Shown here piece by piece: positions 22,928 to 36,200 of a stretch of 64,000 nucleotides of DNA. Location: positions 79,522,040 to 79,586,039 of the forward strand of contig OW121741.1 of the NCBI GenBank assembly GCA_933228675.1, given 5' to 3'. The DNA is from Stomorhina lunata (lineage: Eukaryota; Arthropoda; Insecta; Diptera; Rhiniidae). The notes beneath the pieces are model-generated. The model saw only the letters and a program-made list of their open reading frames with translations. It was not told the DNA's origin and made no database searches. Both the position numbers and the translations under genes were made by a program. Within the stretch, counting starts at the first letter, position 1; the number at the start of each line of letters is the position of its first letter.

Positions 22928-24184
22928 ATTTGAATGGATCTGTTTAAGTGGAAAATGTGCAGACAACACAAAATTTCGTACCACTTTTATTATTAATATA
23001 TATTTTGTAGTAATAAACATCAACTGGATAAACGAGACCAGTTTAAAACAATGTCTATAATTATTTAGTTTAAACTAAATAGAAGACGTAACATTTATTT
23101 TTTCACACTCAAGTGATATTTTTATTATATTACTGGCATTTTTCTATAGTTTTTGTGGTTTTTCTTTATGTTATAACTTATACTATAAGTGAGAAAGTAG
23201 TCTAGTGAAAAATCGTCGAGATGGAAACCCCACCCCATACAAATCCGCCTCCTGTGAATAATGATGACAACTCATCACTTATGTTATCCCAAAGAAATTG
23301 ATATAGATTTTGTAAACACTTTAGAAAAACGAAAAGAAATACAATATCATTTGAATTATGATCACTTTGAGGATGAGGAGCATGATTATGACTATAAAAT
23401 TTATTGTACAATATAAATAAATGATGCTGCTGCTGCTGCTGTTGGCTCTGATTCATGCTTGACTGACTGAATGACTGACTACTTGCGACTAGAGCTGGCG
23501 ATAATGATGATGATACTAATTTAAAGCTGTTGTAAAATTTGTAGAAATTCGTTTACTGGTTTACAATGTTATTAATGCCATTTTATAGTTTACTACAAAC
23601 ATCTTTTACTTGTGCTTTACATTTTTTCAAAGAAAGATATAATGCCATTCCATTACTTAATAAGTGTAAAATTACCATTTATATATTTTTTATGGCATTT
23701 TATCTCGTCAGTCTATTTGCTTTTGATCCACCTGATACTATTATTTTATTTGCTTATAAAAGACGTAATTTTCATGCAAGAATGACTACTACGAGAGTTT
23801 TACTGTAAATTTAATTCCATTTACGGTTTTTAGCGGCTCAGACTGATAGTCAATTGTTTTAAATTGCATTTGGGTTTTAGAAGGAAAGATTCAATTTCTT
23901 TATAAATTTTTCTTCGTAAGAATTCTGTAAATATTTGTGTTTAACCCAGAACGTTTAATACAAAGTACAAATGATCATTTACAAATGATCGGCAGGGAAA
24001 ATGTGTTACCCTAACTGAGCTACAGAATTAGGACTGGATAACACAACCTTGCCTTTGAAACAAATGTCTTTGAATAATAAGATCTATCTAACATGGAAAG
24101 CGAACCGCAGTGGTATTTCTTCATATATCGAAGTGCAAAAAATAGAAGCAGTGATCCTGCAATGATGTACTTTTTCATACCTAT
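22928..24184. other. Intronic, no gene; Q-rich open frame at 23202-23456
   Basis: The minus-strand frame starting MNQSQQQQQQHHLF sits on a CTG/CAG run (23420-23445) next to GACT and GAT microsatellites (23461-23517). It has no flanking splice support that I can defend and ends in ordinary AT-rich DNA. I treat it as non-coding unless transcripts say otherwise. Confidence 0.45.
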
Positions 24185-24513
24185 TAAAAACTTAATTTTT
24201 CTATAGAAAAACTTAATTTTTCTATAGAAAAACTTAATTTTTCTATAGAAAAACTTAATTTTTCTATAGAAAAACTTAATTTTTCTATAGAAAAACTTAA
24301 TTTTTCTATAGAAAAACTTAATTTTTCTATAGAAAAACTTAATTTTTCTATAGAAAAACTTAATTTTTCCATAAAAAAACTTAATTTTTCCATAAAAAAA
24401 CTTAATTTTTTTATAGAAAAACTTAATTTTTCTACAGAAAAACTTATTTTTTCTACAGAAAAACTTAATTTTTCTATAGAAAAACTTAATTTTTCTATAG
24501 AAAAACTTAATTA
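24185..24513 (-). repeat. 21-bp satellite, short inverted arm
   Basis: About 15 units of AAAAACTTAA plus TTTTTCTATAG. This is the reverse complement of the long array at 24515-26262. The polarity switches at the single base 24514 within a perfect palindrome with 13-bp arms (24501-24527). Confidence 0.96.
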
Positions 24514-24514
24514 C

Positions 24515-26262
24515 TAATTAAGTTTTTAGAAAAATTAAGTTCTTCTATAGAAAAATTAAGTTTTTCTATAGAAAAATTAAGTTTTTTTATGGAAAAATTA
24601 AGTTTTTTTATGGAAAAATTAAGTTTTTTTATGGAAAAATTAAGTTTTTCTATAGAAAAATTAAGTTTTTCTATAGAAAAATTAAGTTTTTCTATAGAAA
24701 AATTAAGTTTTTCTATAGAAAAATTAAGTTTTTCTATAGAAAAATTAAGTTTTTCTATAGAAAAATTAAGTTTTTCTATAGAAAAATTAAGTTTTTCTAT
24801 AGAAAAATTAAGTTTTTCTATAGAAAAATTAAGTTTTTCTATAGAAAAATTAAGTTTTTCTATAGAAAAATTAAGTTTTTCTATAGAAAAATTAAGTTTT
24901 TCTATAGAAAAATTAAGTTTTTCTATAGAAAAATTAAGTTTTTCTATAGAAAAATTAAGTTTTTCTATAGAAAAATTAAGTTTTTCTATAGAAAAATTAA
25001 GTTTTTCTATAGAAAAATTAAGTTTTTCTATAGAAAAATTAAGTTTTTCTATAGAAAAATTAAGTTTTTCTATAGAAAAATTAAGTTTTTCTATAGAAAA
25101 ATTAAGTTTTTCTATAGAAAAATTAAGTTTTTCTATAGAAAAATTAAGTTTTTCTATAGAAAAATTAAGTTTTTCTATAGAAAAATTAAGTTTTTCTATA
25201 GAAAAATTAAGTTTTTCTATAGAAAAATTAAGTTTTTCTATAGAAAAATTAAGTTTTTCTATAGAAAAATTAAGTTTTTCTATAGAAAAATTAAGTTTTT
25301 CTATAGAAAAATTAAGTTTTTCTATAGAAAAATTAAGTTTTTCTATAGAAAAATTAAGTTTTTCTATAGAAAAATTAAGTTTTTCTATAGAAAAATTAAG
25401 TTTTTCTATAGAAAAATTAAGTTTTTCTATAGAAAAATTAAGTTTTTCTATAGAAAAATTAAGTTTTTCTATAGAAAAATTAAGTTTTTCTATAGAAAAA
25501 TTAAGTTTTTCTATAGAAAAATTAAGTTTTTCTATAGAAAAATTAAGTTTTTCTATAGAAAAATTAAGTTTTTCTATAGAAAAATTAAGTTTTTCTATAG
25601 AAAAATTAAGTTTTTCTATAGAAAAATTAAGTTTTTCTATAGAAAAATTAAGTTTTTCTATAGAAAAATTAAGTTTTTCTATAGAAAAATTAAGTTTTTC
25701 TATAGAAAAATTAAGTTTTTCTATGGAAAAATTAAGTTTTTCTATAGAAAAATTAAGTTTTTCTATAGAAAAATTAAGTTTTTCTATAGAAAAATTAAGT
25801 TTTTCTATAGAAAAATTAAGTTTTTCTATAGAAAAATTAAGTTTTTCTATAGAAAAATTAAGTTTTTCTATAGAAAAATTAAGTTTTTCTATAGAAAAAT
25901 TAAGTTTTTCTATAGAAAAATTAAGTTTTTCTATAGAAAAATTAAGTTTTTCTATAGAAAAATTAAGTTTTTCTATAGAAAAATTAAGTTTTTCTATAGA
26001 AAAATTAAGTTTTTCTATAGAAAAATTAAGTTTTTCTATAGAAAAATTAAGTTTTCCTATAGAAAAATTAAGATTTTCTATAGAAAAATTAAGTTTTTCT
26101 ATAGAAAAATTAAGTTTTTCTATAGAAAAATTAAGATTTTCTATCGAAAAATTAAGTTTTTCTATCGAAAAATTAAGATTTTCTATCGAAAAATTAAGTT
26201 TTTCTATCGAAAAATTAAGTTTTTCTATCGAAAAATTGAGTTTTTCTATAGAAAAATTAAGT
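24515..26262 (+). repeat. 21-bp satellite, long arm (about 83 units)
   Basis: The unit is TTAAGTTTTTCTATAG plus AAAAA, 21 bp, which equals seven codons. An artificial open frame of repeating EKLSFSI therefore runs for over 500 codons (24589-26319); it should not be called a gene. Central units are identical for over 1 kb. Edge units at 26070-26262 carry AGATTTTCTATCG variants, and the left edge has TTTTTTATGG variants. It lies in the spire intron between 17165 and 27080. Confidence 0.97.
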
Positions 26263-27080
26263 AATTTTTTCCAAATCTCCCGACAAGATCATCAGTTCCC
26301 TAAAGCTGGAATACTTTAAGTAAATGATCTTAATACCAACGGTTGTCCTTACTAACTTTGACCAATTGTAGCGCATTTGTTTGCTAACATTTGTTTGATT
26401 TTCTAAATAATGACATTTTCAAAAAAAAGTAAATTAATACAACTTCAAACAAAAGCAAATAAGATCTATAGCAAATATTTGAAGTGTAGCGAAACGTGTC
26501 GTTAAAATTAACACCTTAAATGATCAGTTTACTTTGATGACTGACGGACACTTGATGCTTGAAGTTTCAATTATTTTGTTACAAAACAAGAAAACAAAAA
26601 CAAGATCCCGAAATGATCAGAATTTTAATTTTTTTTGAACCACTTAATTCAAAAATCATTGTTCAATGTCAAGTTCAAAATTTAAACCAGAAAAATAAAA
26701 TTTAAATGAAAAAAAAAACAGCACGAAATTACGTTTTGCTGAAATGATAAATAAATTAGTTTTGCACAATAAAAGGGTCGTTATCGTTCGGGTCAGTCAC
26801 AATAATTCTGCAAAATTCATTTTAAATTTGAATTTATTTTTATTTTTTATTTGAGTTTCAAACTAAATGAATGTAAACAAATGTTTTCGGTTATGATTTC
26901 CAGCTTATCTGCTTGTTAAGGTAATAATGAGGAAAATAGTTATAAGTACAGAGATTTATTTATATGTGAATATTCTCAAATAATATTCTTGCTATTCCCA
27001 ATCATTTATATCGTTGAAAGCTTTCTTCTCGCCCCTTTTTTAACTTAATATATGTTTCAATTGATCATGTCAAAACTTAC
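26263..27080. other. Intronic, no feature seen
   Basis: Ordinary AT-rich sequence leading to the spire donor at 27080. Confidence 0.5.
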
Positions 27081-27178
27081 CTCTAATACATAATCAAATT
27101 CTTTGGTTTCATCGTGTTCATCGTCCCAACGCTTGTAGCCCTCGTCAATGCCTTCATCAATACAGTCATCATCAGTTT
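27081..27178 (-). CDS. spir: spire exon: acidic linker within KIND
   Basis: The acceptor is TTTTAATTTCAG and the donor GAG|GTAAGTTT on the minus strand. With one base carried from the previous exon it gives 33 codons without a stop: [20 protein letters not shown], then [13 protein letters not shown]. It has the acidic NDEGYE-like segment that follows the ALDYG motif in vertebrate Spire KIND domains. It ends on a codon boundary, matching the phase-0 start at 17164. The intron that follows in the gene (27080 down to 17165) is 9.9 kb and holds the 21-bp satellite, nested transposons and a reverse transcriptase relic. Confidence 0.92.
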
Positions 27179-28340
27179 CTGAAATTAAAACGAAAAGTTT
27201 AGCTTAGAAGATAATATTTCATTGGTTTTTTATCTTACGCTTAAGAGAAGAGAAAAAGTTATCTCTTTTGGAAAAAAGGGGAACTTCTTATGAGTAACCT
27301 AGTCATCTCTTTCAATAATCAAGTAATATCTCTTCAACTCTTCGCGGAAAAACAAATCTCCTTTCTTTTACATACATCGAAAAAATGATCTCGATTGATC
27401 ACTTTAAGCAGCGGGACAATATTTTGTTAATATACATATCGCACTTGTTCAACAAGAGGTTATTAACTCGAAATTTTTAAATTTTCACTTTTTTAAAGAA
27501 ATTGATGTGTAGTAGTCTTATCTACCCACTGTAAAAATCTGACATCATTCTCACTATAATTTCATCAAAAAAACTACAGTTTTACCCCTCTTCCTTATAT
27601 GAAAGTAGTAGTAAAATAAAATAGTTTTTTGACTCTACTGAAAAGTTAAAAATTTTGAGTTAGTACCCTTTTGTTGATCAAGCGTGATATGTATTTATCT
27701 TGGCTAGAGAGTGAGAGCATTTCTATACAAACGTCATCTTTCTATAGAAAAGTAATTTCTTCTTTTTTAGTAAAATGTCTTTTTAGAAGAGAGGCATTGA
27801 TCTCTTATGGACTAAGTGAGAATTTGTATTTCCTATAGAAACATGATGTTTCTCTATTAGGAAGAAATATATTAATATTTTCTATAGAAAAGTGATCTCT
27901 AGTGGCTATAGAGATAACTTTCAGATCACAAAAAGTGATCTTTCATGCAAAGTGAGAAAACTTTTCTGTAGAAAAACGATCTCACATTCGAAGAGGGCAA
28001 ATTTTGCTATTTTATAGGAAGAGAGATAACTATAAAAGAGATATTTCTTTGAATAGAAACAGTCTTTGGGTTTGTTGAAGAGATAATAAAGAAAACTAGA
28101 AAATACTTTTTTTTGTTTAAGAGTGATTTGTTTTGTAAAAATAAAGTTTTTATCTTCAGCTTGAGAGAGGTTATTTTTCGTGTAGAAAAAGTCCAAAAGT
28201 CTTTTACTACTTTTAACAGATATTCTTTGTTTAAAAGATAATAAAGAAAACTATTAAATATTTGTTTAAGAGAGAATATTTTTGTAAATAAAGAGATTTT
28301 TTGTTTAAGAGAGAATATTTTTGTAAATAAAGAGAGTTTT
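27179..28340. repeat. Degenerate GAGAT/TCTATAGAAA-type repeats in intron
   Basis: 27240-27960 contains scattered TTTCTATAGAAA, GTGATCTC and AGAGATAAC words that look like a decayed satellite. At 28230-28330 a 39-bp unit (GTTTAAGAGAGAATATTTTT) is repeated twice. No coding signal. Confidence 0.55.
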
Positions 28341-28489
28341 TTTTGTATGGTAATCAGGCGATTTTTGACCTCAAAAATACTGATTTTTGCCTCAAAATTG
28401 CAGTTTTTTGAACTTATCTCGAAAAAAAACTTAACTTCAACATTTTTTGAACAGGGACGCTACAAAAGTACAGCAACAGGGACAGCAGA

Positions 28490-29120
28490 CGATGCCATAT
28501 TTCTTGCTTTTTCGGAGTCAGTGGCCTTAACGTTAAGAGCGCTACGTACAATTTATGATGAGGCTAATTTCTGGTTGAATGTCCATAAACATAATATGTG
28601 TTATTGGTCAGGCAGCAATCCACAAGTACTACATGAGTCATCATTGCATCCCGGACCATAAACCGCATCCGATTTGGTGCGGTTTATGGTCCGGCGTCAT
28701 TAAGCCGTGATGGTCAAGACCGGCACGTTATTGTGAATGGGAATCGCTACCGCTCAATGATAACCGAATATTTCTGGCAGCAATTGGATGATATGAACTT
28801 GAAGGACATGTGGTTCCAACAGGACAGCGCTACAAGCCATACAGCGAATGTCACAATCAATTTATTGAAAACCAAGTTTGGGGAACGTGCTGTCTCACGA
28901 AATGGTGCAGTCGGTCGTGCGATTTGACGTCGTTAGACTATTTTCTGTGAGGCTACGTCAAGTCTATGGTCTTTGTCAACAAGCCAGAGACTTCGTACGA
29001 ATATCGAACGTGAAATTGCGGCAGTACCGGCCGCTTGAAAAACGTCAAAAATTGGTTTCAGCGTCTGGACTTCTTGAATCGTGCGAGCTTAATTCTTTTT
29101 TATTCCAACACTTATTTCTC
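28490..29120 (+). pseudogene. Mariner-like transposase relic
   Basis: Frames across several breaks give YDEANFWLNVHKHNMCYW, then SNPQVLHESSLHP, NGNRYRSMITEYFWQQLDD, MWFQQDSATSHTANVTINLL, then RSCDLTSLDYFL, GYVKSM, NKPETS and NWFQRLDFLNRASL. This matches the catalytic half of the DD41D mariners in this window, but S replaces G after the second D. Stops and frameshifts (about 28660, 28925, 28950) make it dead. The N-terminal DNA-binding half is missing. Confidence 0.88.
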
Positions 29121-29412
29121 TAGTTTAAAATTAATTTGTATTGAAGGTTTTTCAATTATTACCAAATGTTTTTGTGATTTTAGGGATATTTAAGTGACTG
29201 GTCTTGTATAGGAAGTATGGTCTAATATGGGTCAATTTCAAAAAATAATTTTCGGAACTTTTTTCAAAAAGGCTAAAATCTCAATTCCGGGAATGTAGTC
29301 CTTTGGGAGTAATGCGAAATATTGATTTGATTTGGGATCTATAGGTATTATTCTGCTAATTTCATTTAAATATCGACTCAAGAAAGTTATTCTAAGTCGA
29401 TCTGTATATTAA

Positions 29413-29583
29413 CCCCTTGACGTATTTCTAAGAGTCTGACTCGTGGTACAATTTCTGAGCCAAACATGATTATAACGAGTCTGACTCGTTTTGCGACTGT
29501 TCTTAAGCATCAAAACTGGTTTGTTTAGTGCAAGTTGTGTGCGAACAGTTTGAAGCGAACTTCGTTGCTGATAAGTCAAGGGG
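29413..29583. mobile_element. piggyBac-type MITE, 171 bp, TTAA duplication
   Basis: TTAA flanks both sides (29409-29412 and 29584-29587). The ends are CCCCTTGACGTA and, reversed, CCCCTTGACTTA. TTAA target sites with CCC-starting inverted ends are the hallmark of piggyBac elements. Inside, AGTCTGACTCG occurs twice (29431 and 29479). No coding capacity. Confidence 0.85.
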
Positions 29584-29589
29584 TTAAAG

Positions 29590-29900
29590 ATGGATGTCGG
29601 AGTTATATTTCTATACATTACGACCTATAAGGCAAGGGTAAAAAGGAGTATACAATTTAATTCAAATAAACCAAAAATTTCCCTCTGTTTAAGAGAAATC
29701 TTATCTCTATTTAAGCTAGATTTTTTCCGTATATTTAAAAATTATATCTGTTTGAAATCGGTTTCATACTTGGATAGAGAAAGCTGCTCTGTTATTAAGA
29801 GATCTTTTCTGAATGTAAAATATTTATCTCTGTATAAGAGAAATTAATAAAAAGTTCTCTTTTTTGAAATTACTTAAAATAAATCTCTATTTGAGTGCGA
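29590..29900. repeat. Degenerate CTCTxTTTAAGAGA repeats
   Basis: Words such as CTCTGTTTAAGAGAAATC, CTCTATTTAAG and CTCTGTATAAGAGAAAT recur irregularly and resemble the 28230-28330 repeats. Confidence 0.5.
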
Positions 29901-29908
29901 TAATCAGG

Positions 29909-30016
29909 GGGGTTACTGCGTATCTCGATTCGAAAATAAAACTGTTCGAATTTCTATGCTTAAAGCATTGCGTTTCGAAAAGAATTTCTTTCGAATCGAA
30001 ATACGCAGTAAGCCCC
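29909..30016. mobile_element. Palindromic MITE, 108 bp, 4-bp CAGG duplication
   Basis: The ends are GGGGTTACTGCGTATCTCG and, reversed, GGGGCTTACTGCGTATTTCG, followed on both sides by ATTCGAAA. CAGG is present at 29905-29908 and 30017-30020. The same palindrome, with CTCCG in place of CTGCG, is embedded in every unit of the 30261-36563 array. Confidence 0.75.
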
Positions 30017-30260
30017 CAGGAGTAGGCAGCACATGCCTCCAGCAGCCGATCATTAATAAAACTCGTGAAAAAGAGTATTGAAATCATTTAGTTGGAATTT
30101 TAATGTTAACAGAGTTGGTTGGTGCCAAATTGTTAAAGAAAAGACAAAAACAAAATAGGCAAGAAACAAATCAAAATCCAATTTATAGCAACAAAATACA
30201 TGGTTCTAGAGAACAAAGAAATATAATCTCGAACATTGTTGCCAGGACACTATTATTTCT
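30017..30260. other. Unique spacer
   Basis: Contains GTAGGCAGCACATGCC near 30023, which resembles the reverse of 38066-38092. No gene seen. Confidence 0.4.
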
Positions 30261-33200
30261 GTAAACATTGGGAGTATTTTTGTAAATATTGGGAATATTT
30301 TTCAAAACAGAAATAAATTCTAATATTAAACAATTTTAGATTTTTATATTTTTTTTAGATATTTTCGATCCAAAAAATTTTTGATAAAAAAAATTTTCTG
30401 TAAAAAAATTTTTGATAAAAAATTTTTCTATAAAAAAATTTTTGATAAAAATTTTCTATAGAAAAATTTTTGATAAAAAATTTCTATAGACAAATTTTTG
30501 ATAAAAAATTTTTATAGAAAAATTTTTGATAAAAAATTTCTATAGAAAAATTTTTGATAAAAAATTTTCCATAGAAAAATTTTTGATAAAAAATTTTTCT
30601 ATAAAAAAATTTTTGATAAAAAATTTCTACAGAAAAGTTTTTGATAAAAACATTTTAAATGCAAAAATTTTTGATAAAAAAATTTTCTATAGAAACATTT
30701 TTTTATAGAAAAATTTTTGATAAACAAATTTTCTATAGAAACAAAATTTTCTATAGAAAACAAAATCTTCTATAGAAAAATTTTTGATAAAAAATATCTA
30801 TTTTAGTAAAAAGTATAAAAAACGGCAACTCTGCCGACTATTTTTTGTTGTGTTCTCTTTGCGCCGAAACGTGACTTAAAATTACTAAAAAGATATACCT
30901 GGGGGGTTACTCCGTATTTCGATTCGAAAATAAAATTTTTCGAATTTGTATGTTTAAAGAATTGGGTTTCGAAAAAATTTTCTTTCGAATCGAGATACGG
31001 AGTAACCACGGAGTAAACATTGGGAATATTTTTGTAAATATTGGGAATATTTTTCAAAACAGAAATAAATTCTAATATTTAACAATTTTAGATTTTTATA
31101 TTTTTTAGATATTTTCGATCCAAAAAATTTTTGATAAAAAAAATTTTCTGTAAAAAAATTTTTTATAAAAAATTTTCCTAGAAAAATTTATGATAAAAAA
31201 TTTTTCTATAGAAAAATTTATGATAAAAAATTTTTCTATAGAAAAATTTATGATAAAAAATTTTCCATGGAAAAATTTTTGATAAAAAATTTTTCTATAG
31301 AAAAATTTTTGATAAAAAATTTTCCATGGAAAAATTTTTGATAAAAAATTTTTCTATAGAAAAATGTTTGATAAAAACATTTTAAATACAAAAATTTTTG
31401 ATAAAAACATTTTAAATACAAAAATTTTTGATAAATTTTCAATAGACAAATTTTTTCATAGAAAAATTTTTGATAAACAAATTTTCTATAGAAAAATTTT
31501 TGATAAAAACATTTTAAATGCAAAAATTTTTGATAAATTTTCAATAGACAAATTTTTTCATAGAAAAATTTTTGATAAACAAATTTTCTATAGAAACAAA
31601 ATTTTCTATAGAAAACAAAATTTTCTATAGAAAAATTTTTGATAAAAAATTTTCAATAGAAAAAATGTTGATAACAAATTTTTTATAAAAGAATTTTTGA
31701 TAAAAAAATATAGAAAAATTTTTGATAAAAAATATCTATTTTAGTAAAAAGTATAAAAAACGGCAACTCTGCCGACTATTTTTTGTTGTGTTCTCTTTGC
31801 GTTGAACCGAGACTTAAAATTACTAAAAAGATATACCTGGGGGGTTACTCCGTATTTCGATTCGAAAATAAAATTTTTCGAATTTGTATGTTTAAAGCAT
31901 TGGGTTTCGAAAAAATTTTCTTTCGAATCGAGATACGGAGTAACCACGGAGTAAACATTGGGAATATTTTTGTAAATATTGGGCATATTTTTCAAAACAG
32001 AAATAAATTCTAATATTAAACAATTTTAGATTTTTATATTTTTTAGATATTTTCGATCCAAAAAATTTTTGATAAAAAAAATTTTCTGTAAAAAAATTTT
32101 TTATAAAAAATTTTCCTAGAAAAATTTATGATAAAAAATTTTTCTATAGAAAAATTTATGATAAAAAATTTTTCTATAGAAAAATTTATGATAAAAAATT
32201 TTCCATGGAAAAATTTTTGATAAAAAATTTTTCTATAGAAAAATTTTTGATAAAAAATTTTCCATGGAAAAATTTTTGATAAAAAATTTTTCTATAGAAA
32301 AATGTTTGATAAAAACATTTTAAATACAAAAATTTTTGATAAAAACATTTTAAATACAAAAATTTTTGATAAATTTTCAATAGACAAATTTTTTCATAGA
32401 AAAATTTTTGATAAACAAATTTTCTATAGAAAAATTTTTGATAAAAACATTTTAAATGCAAAAATTTTTGATAAATTTTCAATAGACAAATTTTTTCATA
32501 GAAAAATTTTTGATAAACAAATTTTCTATAGAAACAAAATTTTCAATAGAAAACAAAATTTTCTATAGAAATATTTTTGATAAAAAATTTTCAATAGAAA
32601 AAATTTTGATAACAAATTTTTTATAAAAGAATTTTTGATAAAAAAATATAGAAAAATTTAAAAAAAAAATATCTATTTTAGTAAAAAGTATAAAAAACGG
32701 CAACTCTGCCGACTATTTTTTGTTGTGTTCTCTTTGCGCCGAAACGTGACTTAAAATTACTAAAAAGATATACCTGGGGGGTTACTCCGTATTTTGATTC
32801 GAAAATAAAATTTTTCGAATTTGTATGTTTAAAGCATTGGGTTTCGAAAAAAATTTTCTTTCGAATCGAGATACGGAGTAACCACGGAGTAAACATTGGG
32901 AATATTTTTGTAAATATTGGGAATATTTTTCAAAACAGAAATAAATTGTAATATTAAACAATTTTAGATTTTTATATTTTTTAGATATTTTCGATCCAAA
33001 AAATTTTTGATAAAAAAAATTTTCTGCAAAAAAATTTTTTATAAAAAATTTTTCTATAGAAAAATTTATGATAAAAAATTTTTCTATAGAAAAATTTTTG
33101 ATAAAAAATTTCTATAGAAAAATTTTTGATAAAAAAATTTTCTATAGAAAAATTTTTGATAAAAACATTTTATATACAAAAATTTTTGATAAATTTTCAA

Positions 33201-36200
33201 TAGACAAATTTTTTCATAGAAAAATTTTTGATAAACCAATTTTCTATAGAAAAATTTTTGATAAAAAATTTTCAATAGAAAAAATTTTCATAACAAATTT
33301 TTTATAAAAGAATTTTTGATAAAAAAATATAGAAAAATTTTTGATAAAATATATCTATTTTAGTAAAAAGTATAAAAAACGGCAACTCTGCCGACTATTT
33401 TTTGTTGTGTTCTCTTTGCGCCGAAACGTGACTTAAAATTACTAAAAAGATATACCTGGGGGGTTACTCCGTATTTCGATTCGAAAATAAAATTTTTCGA
33501 ATTTGTATGTTTAAAGCATTGGGTTTCGAAAAAAAATTTCTTTCGAATCGAGATACGGAGTAACCACGGAGTAAACATTGGGAATATTTTTGTAAATATT
33601 GGGAATATTTTTTAAAACAGAAATAAATTGTAATATTAAACAATTTTAGAGTTTTATATTTTTTAGATATTTTCGATCCAAAAAATTTTTGATAAAAAAA
33701 GTTTTCTGTAAAAAAATTTTTTATAAAAAATTTTCCATAGAAAAATTTATGATAAAAAATTTTTCTATAGAAAAATTTATGATAAAAAATTTCTATAGAA
33801 ACATTTTTGATAAAAAATTTCTATAGAAAAATTTTTGATAAAAAAATTTTCTATAGAAAAATTTTTGATAAAAACATTTTAAATACAAAAATTTTTGATA
33901 AAAACATTTTAAATACAAAAATTTTTGATAAATTTTCAATAGACAAATTTTTTCAAAGAAAAATTTTTGATAAACCAATTTTCTATAGAAAAATTTTTGA
34001 TAAAAAATTTTCAATAGAAAAAATTTTGATAACAAATTTTTTATAAAAAAATTTTTAATAAAAAAATATAGAAAAATTTTTGATAAAAAATATCTATTTT
34101 AGTAAAAAGTATAAAAAACGGCAACTCTGCCGACTATTTTTTGTTGTGTTCTCTTTGCGCCGAAACGTGACTTAAAATTACTAAAAAGATATACCTGGGG
34201 GGTTACTCCGTATTTTGATTCGAAAATAAAATTTTTCGAATTTGTATGTTTAAAGCATTGGGTTTCGAAAAAAATTTTCTTTCGAATCGAGATACGGAGT
34301 AACCACGGAGTAAACATTGGGAATATTTTTGTAAATATTGGGAATATTTTTCAAAACAGAAATAAATTGTAATATTAAACAATTTTAGATTTTTATATTT
34401 TTTAGATATTTTCGATCCAAAAAATTTTTGATAAAAAAAGTTTTCTGTAAAAAAATTTTTTATAAAAAATTTTCCATAGAAAAATTTATGATAAAAAATT
34501 TTTCTATAGAAAAATTTTTGATAAAAAATTTCTATAGAAAAATTTTTGATAAAAAATTTCTATAGAAAAATTTTTGATAAAAAAATTTTCTATAGAAAAA
34601 TTTTTGATAAAAACATTTTAAATACAAAAATTTTTGATAAAAACATTTTAAGTACAAAAATTTTTGATAAATTTTCAATAGACAAATTTTTTCATAGAAA
34701 AATTTTTGATAAACAAATTTTCTATAGAAACAAAATTTTCAATAGAAAACAAAATTTTCTATAGAAATATTTTTGATAAAAAATTTTCAATAGAAAAAAT
34801 TTTGATAACAAATTTTTTATAAAAGAATTTTTGATAAAAAAATATAGAAAAATTTAAAAAAAAAAATATCTATTTTAGTAAAAAGTATAAAAAACGGCAA
34901 CTCTGCCGACTATTTTTTGTTGTGTTCTCTTTGCGCCGAAACGTGACTTAAAATTACTAAAAAGATATACCTGGGGGGTTACTCCGTATTTTGATTCGAA
35001 AATAAAATTTTTCGAATTTGTATGTTTAAAGCATTGGGTTTCGAAAAAATTTTCTTTCCAATCGAGATACGGAGTAACCACGGAGTAAACATTGGGAATA
35101 TTTTTGTAAATATTGGGCATATTTTTCAAAACAGAAATAAATTGTAATATTAAACAATTTTAGATTTTTATATTTTTTAGATATTTTCGATCCAAAAAAT
35201 TTTTGATAAAAAAAATTTTCTGTAAAAAAATTTTTTATAAAAAATTTTCCATAGAAAAATTTATGATAAAAAATTTTTCTATAGAAAAATTTATGATAAA
35301 AAATTTCTATAGAAAAATTTTTGATAAAAAATTTCTATAGAAAAATTTTTGATAAAAAAATTTTCTATAGAAAAATTTTTGATAAAAACATTTTAAATAC
35401 AAAATTTTTTGATAAAAACATTTTAAATACAAAAATTTTTGATAAATTTTCAATAGACAAATTTTTTCATAGAAAAATTTTTGATAAACAAATTTTCTAT
35501 AGAAACAAAATTTTCTATAGAAAACTAAATTTTCTATAGAAAAATTGTTGATAAAAAATTTTCAATAGAAAAAATTTTTATAAAAAATTTTTTATAAAAG
35601 AATTTTTGATAAAAAAATATAGAAAAATTTTTGATAAAAAATATCTATTTTAGTAAAAAGTATAAAAAAACGGCAACTCTGCCGACTATTTTTTGTTGTG
35701 TTCTCTTTGCGTTGAACCGAGACTTAAAATTACTAAAAAGATATACCTGGGGGGTTACTCCGTATTTCGATTCGAAAATAAAATTTTTCGAATTTGTATG
35801 TTTAAAGCATTGGGTTTTGAAAAATTTTTCTTTCGAATCGAGATACGGAGTAACCACGGAGTAAACATTGGGAATATTTTTGTAAATATTGGGAATATTT
35901 TTTAAAACAGAAATAAATTCTAATATTTAACAATTTTAGATTTTTATATTTTTTAGATATTTTCGATCCAAAAAATTTTTGATAAAAAAAAATTTCTGTA
36001 AAAAAATTTTTTATAAAAAATTTTCCATAGAAAAATTTATGATAAAAAATTTTTCTATAGAAAAATTTTTGATAAAAACATTTTAAATACAAAAATTTTT
36101 GATAAAAACATTTTAAGTACAAAAATTTTTGATAAAAACATTTTAAATACAAAAATTTTTGATAAATTTTCAATAGACAAATTTTTTCATAGAAAAATTT

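Noticed and set aside
23202..23456. Q-rich frame starting MNQSQQQQQQHHLF as an alternative first exon of spire
   Set aside because: The Q run is a CTG microsatellite next to other microsatellites, and no convincing donor or conservation can be seen without other data.
24589..26319. A 576-codon open frame of repeating EKLSFSI as a protein gene
   Set aside because: It is the direct reading of a 21-bp satellite whose period is a multiple of three. Start and end lie in diverged edge units, and nothing flanking it looks coding.
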